Shown: positions 8,787-17,791, counted from the stretch's first letter. The stretch: 64,000 nt of DNA from Planktothricoides raciborskii GIHE-MW2 (GCF_040564635.1 NZ_CP159837.1:5691001-5755000), one strand, 5' to 3'. Made by a program: numbers and translations. Notes: generated by a model from the letters alone, not told the origin.

Positions 8787-9110
8787 ATGGAGAAAATGAA
8801 GATGTTTGATTGGCGTAAGTTTATTTTACTGAATTTAATTGTCCTAAATATTGCGTTGGTAATTTTAGGTTTTAGCAGTTTAGTTTCGGCGAAACCGACT
8901 TTAGCAACTCTGCCCGGGCAAGAAGAAGTTATGGCGCAAAATCCCCGGGTTCAAAGATGGGATTATTGGAGAATTAGACTCAGAACTACATCTCTTGAAG
9001 AAGACTGGAAAACAGTGATCGAAAGCGGCAAAAATGGCTGGGAAATGATTAACTGTGATGTCGAAAGTAGTGATAATTCTATCTTGTGTTTTTTTAAGCG
9101 CCCGATTTGA
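8787..9110 (+). CDS. Small membrane-anchored protein with DUF4177-like segment
   Basis: 107 residues. An N-terminal hydrophobic helix (FILLNLIVLNIALVILGFSS, about 12-34) ends in VSAKPT, so it is either a signal peptide or an anchor. The remaining 60 residues read WDYWRIRLRTTSLEEDWKTV, then GKNGWEMINCDVE and CFFKRPI. This is the strand-helix-GW-strand-FKR layout of DUF4177-like proteins. The function is unknown. The gene is single, and its start lies directly after four 13-bp repeats. Confidence 0.6.
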   Translation: MEKMKMFDWRKFILLNLIVLNIALVILGFSSLVSAKPTLATLPGQEEVMAQNPRVQRWDYWRIRLRTTSLEEDWKTVIESGKNGWEMINCDVESSDNSILCFFKRPI

Positions 9111-9212
9111 AGGGAGAAAAAAATTATCTACTTTCTTGAAGTATCTTTGATGGAACCGATCGCCCCACGGTGAGTGCTGGTTGGGGCGATCGCCTGCAAG
9201 TGAAAACAATTT

Positions 9213-9251
9213 AGGCAGTAGATTAGCCCCACATGGGGTTTTCTACTGCCT
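9213..9251. terminator. Hairpin between convergent genes
   Basis: AGGCAGTAG (9213-9221) pairs with CTACTGCCT (9243-9251), with an inner CCCC/GGGG stem between them. It lies between the convergent genes 8787-9110 and 9333-9527 and could serve as a shared terminator. Confidence 0.5.
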
Positions 9252-9332
9252 AGACTTTATAATGATAGATAAATTATGTGATTCTCCCAGGCGGATCCTG
9301 AGAGCGAATCGCCCGATAGAAACCAGTCAAAA

Positions 9333-9527
9333 TTAATCCTGGGCAGCGCCCATTTTTTGCATGGTTTCATCATCATTATTGTCTTCATTATTGTTAGACT
9401 TGCCATAAGACTGGTTATAGCCACCATATCTTTTGCCTCGACGACCTGTGGTGCGCTTCCGAAACTTACGGGCGTATGCTTTGTTGCGTTCTGCTTTTTC
9501 TTTTTTTAGATTACGACGTTTAGCCAC
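9333..9527 (-). CDS. Small basic protein, unknown function
   Basis: The product starts at GTG 9527 and has 64 residues: MAKRRNLKKEKAERNKAYAR, then KFRKRTTGRRGKRYGGYNQS and an acidic, Asn-rich tail. The GTG is preceded by TGAGG with 5-nt spacing on the minus strand, which decides the start against a longer reading to 9596. The strongly basic N-terminal half suggests nucleic-acid or ribosome contact, and the acidic tail is separate. I recognise the type as a conserved small cyanobacterial protein but know no function. Confidence 0.6.
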   Translation of the reverse strand: MAKRRNLKKEKAERNKAYARKFRKRTTGRRGKRYGGYNQSYGKSNNNEDNNDDETMQKMGAAQD

Positions 9528-10031
9528 AATAACCTCATTTATAGGACAAAATAAAGCTTTGGGGATACGATTTTTAGGTCGATGGGCAGTTCCCAAAGGC
9601 TTTATTATTTTGATTTGATTGTCAGCGCCAAAATATTCCTAATTAATTCCTAATTATTAATTTTATTAATTATTTAGGATAATCATTAGGAGTCACTAGG
9701 AGTCACTGATCTGGATGGTTGCCCACTGGATACCCAATTCCCAGCCCTTGGGGGATCTGATGGATTGATTCAGGGGAAAAGCGATGTCTTGGTTAATAAC
9801 TTACTGGCGATCGGGACGTGACCTTGAACTTTCGCTCTCTAAAAGCATCGCTCTTGATCTTTAACGGTGATACAGTTCAAGGGCTTGAAGACTTGTTTAC
9901 CCGTTTCACGCCGCCCATCAGAGAGACGCATTAGCCAGTTATTGACAAGGACAAATGTCAATTTTAGCGTCAATTTTAGCTTGCTGCCGCGATTTCGCCA
10001 ATCCTGACGATCGCTACCAAGAGTGCTGGGG

Positions 10032-10051
10032 GTTCAAAAAATTTTTTGAAC
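10032..10051. repeat. Perfect 20-bp palindrome in a 680-bp gene-free region
   Basis: GTTCAAAAAA followed by TTTTTTGAAC is a perfect inverted repeat without a loop. It is followed by CTTGGAACC, which pairs with the preceding GGTT. The interval 9597-10277 has no convincing gene. A minus-strand run of about 39 codons near 9830-9960 (NWLMRLSDGRRETGKQ) looks protein-like and may be a gene remnant. Period-7 TTATTTA units precede the next gene at 10230-10280. Confidence 0.6.
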
Positions 10052-10277
10052 TTGGAACCGTGAGCGGTTTATTGCAATTTTAGCAGTAAATGCGCTTATC
10101 TACTGCTTTGAGTTTTTCTCCGATTTTAATCACCGCTTTTCCAGGCGATCGCGCCCTCTACTGCTCATTAAGCATAACCCCATTGAGCATAACATTTTGC
10201 CAAGAGGAAATTCAGGCTTGGTCAAGAAACGCTCATAAATAATAAATAATTGATAATTATTTATTATTTATTATTTA

Positions 10278-11702
10278 TTATTGCTGACGCCGCCGTTCGG
10301 CGAGTTGCAGTAAAATACTGGCGTGGATTTCGCGGGTAATGGGATAAAAGTAGGCAAAAACTAAGCCCCCTAAGAGAACCAAGGTAGGCAAAGGCCCGAT
10401 CGCCACTCGAATGGCCATGAGTGCAGATAGGGGTTGTTCGGGCAAAGGTTGTCCGGCAACTCGTTCGATAAACCCCGCCGACTCTAAGGAAATGCCGACC
10501 AAAAATAAACCCACCGCTAGACCGATTTTTTGCAGCAACACCATGAAAGCGTAGAAAATGCCCTCACGACGTTGCCCTGTTTTCAGTTCGTCGAGGTCGA
10601 TAGTATCGGGCACCATTGACCAGGGAATTAGATAAGCGGTGGAGACACCACACCCGGCTAGGACTGCGAGGAAATACATGAGAGGAATTTGGTCTGGTTG
10701 CAGAAAAAATAGTCCCCCTTGGGCAACGATCCACAAACTAACTCCCATAAAATAGACGGCTTTTTTGCCGTAGCGATCGCTGACTTTGCTCCAAACAAAT
10801 AACATCAACAGAGCGGTTCCTTGCACCATAATAGCCACTTGGGGAAATTTTTTCTCTTCGAGTTGCATACAGTTGACCACGAAATAGGGAAGTATGGAGG
10901 CGGTCATTTGCACCGCTAACCAGGAACAGAGATAGATGCCAATGACTAGGAGAAACGGGCGATTACTCCAGACAATTTTTAACTGTTCGGCTATGGGCAA
11001 CGATACCGGCTCTTCCATTTCTGGTTGCCTTTGGGTCATCATGGTCAAGCGGTGACGAGTGCCAAAAAAGCACCAGTAAATCGGTAAAACCGAAATCAAG
11101 GCACAGATACCGCTGAGAATCAAATAACGTTGCTGGGGGTCTTCAACGGTGCCAAAAATTACTTGGGCTAATATTAGGGAGCCAATACTGCCACCGATGG
11201 AAAACGCGAAGCGAAAACTATTTAAACTGGTGCGTTCGTTGTAGTCCTGGGTCAGTTCTGGGGTTAAGGCCGTGTAGGGCAAGTTGATGGCGGTATAGCC
11301 CAGGTTAAATAAGACCCCGATCGCTACATAGTAAGCAAATAACCCCCATTGACCCAAGGGTGGGACAATCCATTGGCAAAAGAATAGAATGCCAAAGGGT
11401 ATAGCCCCAAAAATCATCCAGGGATAGCGTCTACCCCAACGGGACTTGGTGCGATCGCTTAATACCCCGACAATCGGGTCGTTGATGGCATCAGAAATTT
11501 TGCCAATCATTAAAATACTTCCGGCCAACCCCGCAGGCAGACCGGCCACATTGGTAAAAAATATCATTAAGAAGAATACTAAGATGTTGGCAGTGATGGC
11601 CGCACCGAGATCCCCCGCCCCAAAAGCCAATTTGGTGGAAAAATTCATCGGCGGGGCGATCGATACCTGAGCCTGTGAGGGATTGGAGGGAGAATCATTC
11701 AT
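10278..11702 (-). CDS. MFS transporter of the GPH (glycoside-pentoside-hexuronide) type
   Basis: 474 residues with about 12 TM helices. The N-terminal signature GAGDLGAAITANILVFFLMI with DAINDPIVGVLSDRTKSRWG and RRYPWMIFGAIPFGILFF is that of the GPH:cation symporter family (MelB relatives), which moves sugars or sugar conjugates with H+ or Na+. The middle loop carries RHRLTMMTQRQPEMEEPVSL before the second six-helix bundle. The C-terminus has DLDELKTGQRREGIFYAFMV, also typical. The substrate cannot be read from the sequence, and no sugar-catabolic neighbours are present. The divergent phosphoribosyltransferase starts 39 bp away, so the two promoters must overlap. Confidence 0.88.
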   Translation of the reverse strand: MNDSPSNPSQAQVSIAPPMNFSTKLAFGAGDLGAAITANILVFFLMIFFTNVAGLPAGLAGSILMIGKISDAINDPIVGVLSDRTKSRWGRRYPWMIFGAIPFGILFFCQWIVPPLGQWGLFAYYVAIGVLFNLGYTAINLPYTALTPELTQDYNERTSLNSFRFAFSIGGSIGSLILAQVIFGTVEDPQQRYLILSGICALISVLPIYWCFFGTRHRLTMMTQRQPEMEEPVSLPIAEQLKIVWSNRPFLLVIGIYLCSWLAVQMTASILPYFVVNCMQLEEKKFPQVAIMVQGTALLMLFVWSKVSDRYGKKAVYFMGVSLWIVAQGGLFFLQPDQIPLMYFLAVLAGCGVSTAYLIPWSMVPDTIDLDELKTGQRREGIFYAFMVLLQKIGLAVGLFLVGISLESAGFIERVAGQPLPEQPLSALMAIRVAIGPLPTLVLLGGLVFAYFYPITREIHASILLQLAERRRQQ

Positions 11703-11741
11703 GGTTTTGATGATAATTGCTAATAATTAATTTCTAGGGTT

Positions 11742-12275
11742 ATGACTGATTTATATGTTTCTTGGCCAGAGTATCATCAAACAATTGAGCAGTTAGCTGC
11801 CCAAATTTATATTGATGGCTGGCAATTTAATCAAATTGTTTGTTTAGCGCGGGGTGGGTTACGGATTGGCGATGTGTTATCGCGGATTTACCGGCAACCT
11901 CTGGCAATTCTAGCAGTCTCTTCTTATGGTGGGGTGATGGGTCAAGACCAGGGAAAAGTGGCGATCGCCTCCCACATAACCATGACCAGCCAGAGTTTGG
12001 GGAGTCGGCTGCTGTTGGTAGATGACTTAGTAGACTCTGGGGGGTCGATCCAAGAAGCGATCGCCTGGTTAAATCGTCATTATGGACAGGAAATCCAGGA
12101 AATTCGGACTGCGGTACTGTGGTACAAAGCTGGTTCGCGGTTCCATCCCGATTATTTTGTGGATTATCTGCCAGATAATCCCTGGATTCATCAGCCGTTT
12201 GAACGATATGAGACAATCGACCCAGGAGAACTCGCGGCAATGGTTAACAACACCAGGAATACCAGCATATTTTGA
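11742..12275 (+). CDS. Phosphoribosyltransferase, purine-salvage type
   Basis: 177 residues of type I PRTase fold. The PRPP-binding loop is RLLLVDDLVDSGGSI (about 90-104). The N-terminal substrate strand is NQIVCLARGGLRIGDVLSRI. The length and the pattern around PLAILAVSSYGG match xanthine/hypoxanthine (Gpt-like) phosphoribosyltransferases, which convert a free purine base and PRPP to a nucleotide. The exact base is not determinable. Only 39 bp separate it from the divergent transporter; a purine link between them is speculative. The stop codon overlaps the longest reading of the next gene. Confidence 0.8.
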   Translation: MTDLYVSWPEYHQTIEQLAAQIYIDGWQFNQIVCLARGGLRIGDVLSRIYRQPLAILAVSSYGGVMGQDQGKVAIASHITMTSQSLGSRLLLVDDLVDSGGSIQEAIAWLNRHYGQEIQEIRTAVLWYKAGSRFHPDYFVDYLPDNPWIHQPFERYETIDPGELAAMVNNTRNTSIF

Positions 12276-12379
12276 GGATAATTGAGGATAATTATTCTGG
12301 TAGAAGCAATCGATTGCGGAATCAAGTTAAAATCTGTCTAACGATAAGCGTGGATCGTCTTTGTGCAGGAGTTTGTGTT

Positions 12380-13255
12380 TTGGATAACCCCAGTCTGTCT
12401 AAAAAATCAGAATTAACCTCTTACTCGGCGATCGCCGGTGAGGATATTCCCCAAGCGGTTCGGGAGCCAGGAAAAAAACCGTTGGTTATAGCATCTGAGT
12501 CTCGACCCAAAGCGCTTTGGGCGATTGGGGGATTGATTGTCTTAGGTGCCATAGGTGCGATAGGCGCGATCGCCACCAGTGCCGGAGTTTGGTATGTTTG
12601 GCCTGGGCAACAGAACTCTCAGGAAGCGACCGCCAATTCAACTGCCAATTCAACTACCAATTCAACGTCCAATTCAACTTCAGCGGTGGCCACCGCAGCT
12701 TCTCCCGCAGCAGACGTGAATGCTTCTGCCCCTCAACAGACGGAAAACATACTCGGGCATTTGCCATACGAAGAAGCCCCCGAGTCAGAACTCAGCCCAA
12801 TTACTTCCGATGGTAGGCTGAAAATGCGCCAAGCGGCAGCCGAGGCATTTCTAAAAATGCAGGAAGCGGCCCGTTTAGATGGGGTTGAATTAGTAGCGAT
12901 TTCCGCATTTAGAACCTTAGAAGACCAAGATTATTTGTTTTTTAGGATGAAAGCCGAACGGGGTCAAGGGGCGACAAAACGGGCGGAAGTTAGCGCCCCT
13001 CCAGGGTATAGCGAACACCACACGGGCTATGCGGTAGATATTGGGGATGGGAATGTTCCGGCTACGGATTTAAGCAAGAGTTTTGAAAATACTCCGGCAT
13101 TTAAGTGGCTAGAAGAAAATGCCCCTTACTATAGTTTTGAGTTATCGTTTCCAGAAAATAACCCCCAAGGAATTAGTTATGAACCTTGGCATTGGCGCTT
13201 TGTGGGCGATCGCCATAGCCTAGAAACGTTCTACAGAGCACAAACTTTAAAATAA
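12380..13255 (+). CDS. D-alanyl-D-alanine carboxypeptidase, VanY/M15B family
   Basis: Zinc peptidase that trims the terminal D-Ala of peptidoglycan stem peptides. A TTG at 12380, 8 nt after AGGAG (12367-12371), gives 291 residues and is preferred over the longer reading from TTG 12272. A TM anchor (ALWAIGGLIVLGAIGAIGAI, about 50-75) is followed by an Asn-Ser-Thr linker (NSTANSTTNSTSNSTS) encoded by short tandem repeats. The catalytic domain has SAFRTLEDQDYLF, GYSEHHTGYAVDIGDG (the H...D metal ligands) and EPWHWRFVGD (third His). The layout suggests an enzyme anchored in the plasma membrane with a periplasmic catalytic domain. Confidence 0.88.
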   Translation: MDNPSLSKKSELTSYSAIAGEDIPQAVREPGKKPLVIASESRPKALWAIGGLIVLGAIGAIGAIATSAGVWYVWPGQQNSQEATANSTANSTTNSTSNSTSAVATAASPAADVNASAPQQTENILGHLPYEEAPESELSPITSDGRLKMRQAAAEAFLKMQEAARLDGVELVAISAFRTLEDQDYLFFRMKAERGQGATKRAEVSAPPGYSEHHTGYAVDIGDGNVPATDLSKSFENTPAFKWLEENAPYYSFELSFPENNPQGISYEPWHWRFVGDRHSLETFYRAQTLK

Positions 13256-13329
13256 TTAAGTGATTAATTATGATCAAAATTAGGGTGTGTTCGGCGCAAA
13301 AATTAGATGTTTTTAGACTTTAAATTAAT

Positions 13330-14608
13330 CAGGACTTACGCAGTGACGCTATATGTAGCGTACTAAGGAGAAGCGCGATCGCCAACCCCAAAAAAATCTG
13401 GAAATGGAGAATAATGAATGTTAAAATAGCATCAGAATTCATGCCCAAAACTATGAGCATCAATTATTTATACTATTGCCAGTATCTCCTGACTAGCCAA
13501 ATCAATTATACTCTAACCAACTTCGCTGAACATATTCAAGAGTTTAGCCATGATACAATTAATCGTTACTTGAATTCAGAAAACTTAACACCCGAAGTGA
13601 TTTGGGAAAAAGTGCATTCAGAACTTCCTCGCCATCCCGAAGCTTGTTTGGTTTTTGATGATACGGTACTCGACAAGAGATTTTCCTCGAAAATTGAACT
13701 TGTCCGCCGTCAATATAGTGGCAATGAACATCGAGTGATTCGAGGAATTGGTTTAATAAGCTGTATTTATGTAAATCCCGAAACGGGATACTATTCAGTG
13801 ATTGATTATCGAATTTACGATCCAGATGGGGATGGTCACACCAAGCTGGATCATGTAGCAGATATGCTGAATGATGTCGTCTTTAAAAAAAAGATTCCTG
13901 TAGCGAAAGTGCTTATAGCTGGTATGCAGCCCAAAAGCTAATGGCTTTGATTGATAATTTGGGGAAAATTTATTATGTTCCGCTCAAAAAAAACCGGTTG
14001 GTTGATGATACAGGAGGTCAAAAAAAATATCAGCCTATTGAACAGTTAATTTGGTCTGAGATTGAAAAAAAACAGGGAAAAATAATCAAAATCAACAAAT
14101 TTCCTAAGGATAAAAAAGTCAAACTATTTCGGGTGACTGTTTCTGCCAACAGAACGGAATATGTAGCTACAAATGATTTAAATCAGTCTTCAATAGATGA
14201 AGTCATATCTGAATGTAAACGGCGATGGAAAATTGAGGAATTCCACCGAGAGATTAAACAATTAACCGGGATCGAATCTTGTCAATGCCGTCGAGCGAAT
14301 ATTCAAAAAAATCACATTGCTTGCGCTTTATTGGTTTGGGTTTTTCTGACTCGTATGGCTAAGAAAGTTTCTCAAACTGTCTATCAGTTAAAAGCTGGTT
14401 TATTAGCAGATTACCTGAGCCAAGAGCTTAAACATCCCTCTCTGAAACTTTCTTTTATTTAGTTTACTCATCAATTCAAACACAGATTGATTCTCTTTAT
14501 TATCAGCGATTTGCACGTAGCGTGCCGGAAGCATATCGTGCTTCTGTCTGAATCAAGCGATCGCCTGATCCTTAATGCGCTATATATAGCGTCCTTGCGT
14601 AAGTCCTG
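13330..14608. mobile_element. Insertion sequence with 31-bp TIRs and TTAAT duplication
   Basis: The left terminal repeat (13330-13360) and right terminal repeat (14578-14608) match at 28 of 31 positions in inverted orientation. They begin CAGGACTTACGCA and end GACGCTATATNTAGCG. The element of 1279 bp is flanked on both sides by TTAAT (13325-13329 and 14609-14613), a 5-bp target-site duplication. It encodes one DDE transposase of the IS4/IS701-like group, now broken. Two small non-autonomous elements with the same ends lie at 23940-24030 and 38524-38613. Confidence 0.9.
13414..14462 (+). pseudogene. IS4/IS701-like transposase, frameshifted at the second catalytic Asp
   Basis: Two open frames (13414-13941 and 13941-14462) together give a transposase of about 350 residues. 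The first carries CLVFDDTVLDK with the first catalytic Asp. The second carries ECKRRWKIEEFHREIKQ, matching the Y-(2)-R-(3)-E-(6)-K spacing of IS4-type enzymes, with Cys at the Tyr position and the catalytic Glu. At 13912-13918 the sequence CTTATAGCTGG reads best as CTTATGGATAGCTGG with 4 bases lost. Restoring them joins the frames as VLMDSWYAAQKLMALIDN and returns the second catalytic Asp. As it stands the enzyme should be inactive. A programmed frameshift is unlikely because the catalytic residue itself is missing. Confidence 0.85.
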
Positions 14609-14743
14609 TTAATGTGAAATACCGCGCCGTAACGCACCAATAACCCCAAAAAAACCCTCTATTACCGTAGGGTGTGTTAGGCTAGGAAGATGATCGGCTA
14701 AAATCTATCTAATGAGCCAATCTCTATAATAGGAGAGGTCAAA

Positions 14744-15360
14744 ATGGTACATACACTTACAAAACCGGAAACCGAAACGCTGTTACTTGAGTTACCCAGA
14801 ACCCTAAAACTTTATGTCACCCAGGAACAATTTACAGCCCTAGCAGCCAGCAATCGAGAATTACGACTGGAGAGAACCGCAAAAGCAGAGTTAATTGTGA
14901 ATCCACTAACAGGTTGGGAAACTGGAAAAGGTAATTTCAGCATCATCGGACAACTGCATCGCCGGTATGAAGATTATCAACAGGGAGAAGCATTTGACTT
15001 TTAATACGGGATTTATTTTACCCAATGGGGCAAATCGTTCTCCCGATGCTTGTTGGATGGATTAGTCAAGAACGTTGGGATGCACTGACGGATGAACAAA
15101 GAGGTGCATTTCCGAATATTTGCCCGGATTTTGTGGTGTAATTGCGTTCTGCTTCTGATACTCTGAAGTCGCTACAAGAGAAAATGCAAGAGTATATGGA
15201 GAATGGGGCTAGACTGGGTTGGTTAATCGATCCGCAAAATAGAATTGTGGAAGTTTATCGAGTGGGTTTAGAAGTAGAGATATTGTCAAATCCGGCTGAG
15301 TTATCCGGTGAGGAAGTATTCCCCGGTTTTGTGTTTAATTTGCGTCGGGTTTGGGGTTAG
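14744..15360 (+). pseudogene. Uma2-family (DUF820) endonuclease-like gene with three lesions
   Basis: The pieces MVHTLTKPETETLLLELPRT ... GQLHRRYEDYQQGEAFD, TGFILPNGANRSPDA, WISQERWDALTDEQRGAFPN, and LRSASDTLKSLQEKMQEYME ... NGARLGWLIDPQNRIVEVYR line up as one Uma2-type protein of about 200 residues, with a PD-(D/E)XK-like fold. The lesions are an extra T in the T-run at about 15000, a 4-bp GGAT duplication at about 15050 (TGGATGGATTAG), and a TAA at 15139-15141 where the family usually has Glu (VVELRSASD). Uma2 genes are numerous in cyanobacteria and of unsettled function. AGGAGAGG lies upstream of the ATG. Confidence 0.8.
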
Positions 15361-15366
15361 AACCTG

Positions 15367-15385
15367 CCCCCGCTTTCGTCGGGGG
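15367..15385. repeat. GC hairpin related to the one at 6434
   Basis: CCCCCG-CTTTCGT-CGGGGG, again preceded by CCTG. It directly follows the stop codon of the Uma2 remnant and may act as a terminator. Apart from this, a REPIN-like element and a Uma2 fragment, 15361-15761 holds no gene. Confidence 0.45.
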
Positions 15386-15421
15386 ACGGGGGGCGATCGC
15401 ATAAAATAGGTGAATAGAAAC

Positions 15422-15487
15422 AAAAACCCGGTTTCTCAACGGAGTTTTAGGCAACCGATAAAAATTTGAGTCAGAAACCGAGTTTTT
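15422..15487. repeat. REPIN-like 66-bp element
   Basis: The arms AAAAACCCGGTTTCT (15422-15436) and AGAAACCGAGTTTTT (15473-15487) are inverted, with a 36-bp interior. The size matches the elements at 19422, 28103, 30901 and 38630. Confidence 0.7.
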
Positions 15488-15504
15488 GACCGACTAAATC
15501 GCTA

Positions 15505-15559
15505 ATCTCTATGATAGGAAAAGTCAAGATGGTACAGAGACACCCGCAAAATCAGAAAT
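15505..15559 (+). pseudogene. 5' fragment of a second Uma2 gene
   Basis: TAATCTCTATGATAGGAAAAG and the following ATGGTACAG closely match the leader and start of the Uma2 remnant at 14744 (AATCTCTATAATAGGAGAGG, ATGGTACATAC). After removal of two extra bases the frame reads MVQTPAKSEM. The rest of the gene is gone. Confidence 0.5.
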
Positions 15560-15761
15560 GCGCTCTTATTTATGGAGACAAATAGAAACAATTAGATTTT
15601 CTTATGATAATTCAAGAAAATTGTTTATATATCTCTATGCCTCTGAAAAAAAGCTGTAAATTACTCCATATAACAGAAATAGACTAAAGGCGATCGGGGA
15701 GCAATCGAGGATAATTCAAAAAATATTACCGCAATTAAACATTCGTATTAGTAAATACTTA

Positions 15762-15790
15762 TTGTCTTTTGCTTCATAAAACTTTATAAT
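15762..15790 (+). promoter_or_regulatory. Predicted promoter of the ndhF3 operon
   Basis: TTGTCT (15762-15767) and TATAAT (15785-15790) are separated by exactly 17 bp, a near-consensus sigma-70 layout, about 94 bp upstream of the ndhF3 ATG. No other promoter of this quality is seen before the operon. Confidence 0.6.
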
Positions 15791-15818
15791 CTGCCTCTAG
15801 TCATAGACTTTTAACAAT

Positions 15819-15877
15819 GCAACATAGAAAAAACATAAGTAAATCTCATGTTTTAGATTAAGTTTTACTAATGTTGC
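15819..15877. promoter_or_regulatory. GCAACAT/ATGTTGC inverted repeat upstream of ndhF3
   Basis: GCAACAT (15819-15825) and ATGTTGC (15871-15877) are perfect inverted 7-mers between the predicted promoter and the start codon. In other cyanobacteria this operon is controlled by LysR-type regulators (NdhR/CcmR). The sequence does not match a motif I can name, so an operator role is inference. Confidence 0.3.
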
Positions 15878-15883
15878 TGGACT

Positions 15884-17767
15884 ATGGCCAACGTTTCACC
15901 CATAGCGATGACCCATTGCCCAATGAATACCTTTAGTCAAACGATTTGGTTAGTCCCGATCTACGCCGTACTCGGCGCGGTGCTGACTTTGCCTTGGTCG
16001 CCCGGTCTGATTCGTCGGTCAGGCCCACGACCGGCTGGCTATATTAACTTACTAATGACTGCAATAGCCGTAGGCCACAGTTTTTTGGCTTTGGGGGAGG
16101 TTTGGTCAGCCCCCAGAAAATTCTCGATTAACTGGCTGCACGCCGCTTCTCTGAATATTACTTTCGACGTGACAGTCACCGCCACCACCGTGGGGGCGTT
16201 AGTTGTAATTTTGGGTTTAAACTTGTTAACCCAAATTTATGCGATCGCCTATCTAGAAATGGATTGGGGTTGGGCGCGGTTCTATGCCTTGCTTGCTGGT
16301 TTTGAGGCGGGGATGGCTGCCCTAATGCTAACCAACTCTCTGTTTTTCAGCTATGTAATGCTGGAAATTCTCACCTTGGGAACCTACTTATTAATTGGTT
16401 TCTGGTTTAACCAATCCCTAGTGGTGACAGGCGCCCGGGACGGCTTCCTGACTAAGCGGGTTGGTGACTTAGTATTGCTGATGGGTGTGGTAGCCCTCTA
16501 TCCCCTGGCAGGCACTTGGAACTACGATGAATTGGCTGCCTGGGCAAGTACCGCCAAATTAGACCCCACCGTTGCCACCCTCCTCGGTTTTGCCTTACTC
16601 GCAGGCCCGTTGGGGAAATGCGCTCAATTCCCTTTGCAGCTTTGGCTGGATGAAGCGATGGAAGGCCCAATGCCTGCGACTGTGTTGCGGAATTCGGTGG
16701 TGGTTTCCACTGGGGCGTGGGTGTTGATAAAAATGCAGCCTATTCTCGATCTGTCTCCGGTGGTGGTAAGTGCGGAAATTTTTGTCGGCGCGTTTACAGC
16801 GGTAAGTTGTGCGGCGATCGCCTTAGCCCAAATTGATATTAAGCGAATATTCTCCTACGCCACCAGTAGCTATTTGGGCGTCGTGTTCATTGCTGTGGGT
16901 ACGGGAGAAGCTGAAGCCGCCCTAGTCTTACTCTTGACTTATGCGGTGGCTATGGCTCTAATGCTGATGAGTGTTGGCGGCATTATTCTTAACAATGTCT
17001 CCCAAGATATTACCCAATTCGGTGGCCTGTGGTCGCGGCGACCAGTTTCGGCAATTTGCTTTGTCGTGGGAGCTTTGTCTCTGGTAGCAGTGCCGCCCCT
17101 GGGTTGCTTCTGGGGTCTGGCAACCATTGCCAACAGCTTGCCCCCGGTATTATTAACCGTCTTGTTATTGGTGAACGGCTTAACCGCTTGCAGTTTGGCG
17201 CGGGTATTTGGTCATATGTTTACGGGTTCAGCAACCGACTGGACGAAGCGATCGCCAGAAGGTTTATGGGCGTTGGTGTTGCCCATGACCGTGTTACTGG
17301 GTATTGCTCTGCATTTGCCGCAACTGTTAGCAGTCTTGGGACTATTACCAGATTTGGCTTTAATCATAGAACCCACCACCTTATTATTAATCGGCTCAAC
17401 CATAACTGGTGCCGGAGTTGGTTTATACCTCTATGTGGGCGATCTCATACCGAAGCCCATTCGCTTGCCTTACCCAGGGGTGCAAGATTTCTTTGCCTAC
17501 GACTTATACACCGCCCAACTATATAAAGTAACGGTGATTTTCGTAGTGGGATTTGTGGCTAAGGCGATTGATTGGTGCGATCGCGTCTTAGTTGATGGAG
17601 CGGTGAACTTAGTCGGACTGTTCACCATTGCCAGCGGCGAAAGCTTGAAATACAACACCAGCGGACAAGTGCAATTTTATGCCTTGTCGATATTGCTTGG
17701 CACCATTCTATTTGGCTTACTGCTGTCCTATCCTCTGCTGTCTAATTTGCATTTGTCCCTGTTTTAA
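15884..17767 (+). CDS. ndhF3: NDH-1 subunit NdhF3 of the inducible CO2-uptake complex
   Basis: 627-residue polytopic antiporter-like subunit of the NDH-1MS complex in the thylakoid membrane. This complex couples proton pumping to CO2 hydration at low CO2. The hydrophobic N-terminus (QTIWLVPIYAVLGAVLTLPW) is followed by SPGLIRRSGPRPAGYINLLM. The quinone-oxidoreductase-like core has GKCAQFPLQLWLDEAMEGPM with the conserved Lys/His region, and IALAQIDIKRIFSYATSS. About 15 TM helices are expected. The tail has PYPGVQDFFAYDLYTAQLYK, typical of F3-type subunits. ATG 15884 is used; Met14 at 15923 is an alternative that begins closer to the family N-terminus. It is the first gene of ndhF3-ndhD3-cupA-cupS. 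Confidence 0.92.
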   Translation: MANVSPIAMTHCPMNTFSQTIWLVPIYAVLGAVLTLPWSPGLIRRSGPRPAGYINLLMTAIAVGHSFLALGEVWSAPRKFSINWLHAASLNITFDVTVTATTVGALVVILGLNLLTQIYAIAYLEMDWGWARFYALLAGFEAGMAALMLTNSLFFSYVMLEILTLGTYLLIGFWFNQSLVVTGARDGFLTKRVGDLVLLMGVVALYPLAGTWNYDELAAWASTAKLDPTVATLLGFALLAGPLGKCAQFPLQLWLDEAMEGPMPATVLRNSVVVSTGAWVLIKMQPILDLSPVVVSAEIFVGAFTAVSCAAIALAQIDIKRIFSYATSSYLGVVFIAVGTGEAEAALVLLLTYAVAMALMLMSVGGIILNNVSQDITQFGGLWSRRPVSAICFVVGALSLVAVPPLGCFWGLATIANSLPPVLLTVLLLVNGLTACSLARVFGHMFTGSATDWTKRSPEGLWALVLPMTVLLGIALHLPQLLAVLGLLPDLALIIEPTTLLLIGSTITGAGVGLYLYVGDLIPKPIRLPYPGVQDFFAYDLYTAQLYKVTVIFVVGFVAKAIDWCDRVLVDGAVNLVGLFTIASGESLKYNTSGQVQFYALSILLGTILFGLLLSYPLLSNLHLSLF

Positions 17768-17791
17768 ATTCCCCAACCAAATAGAGAAACT

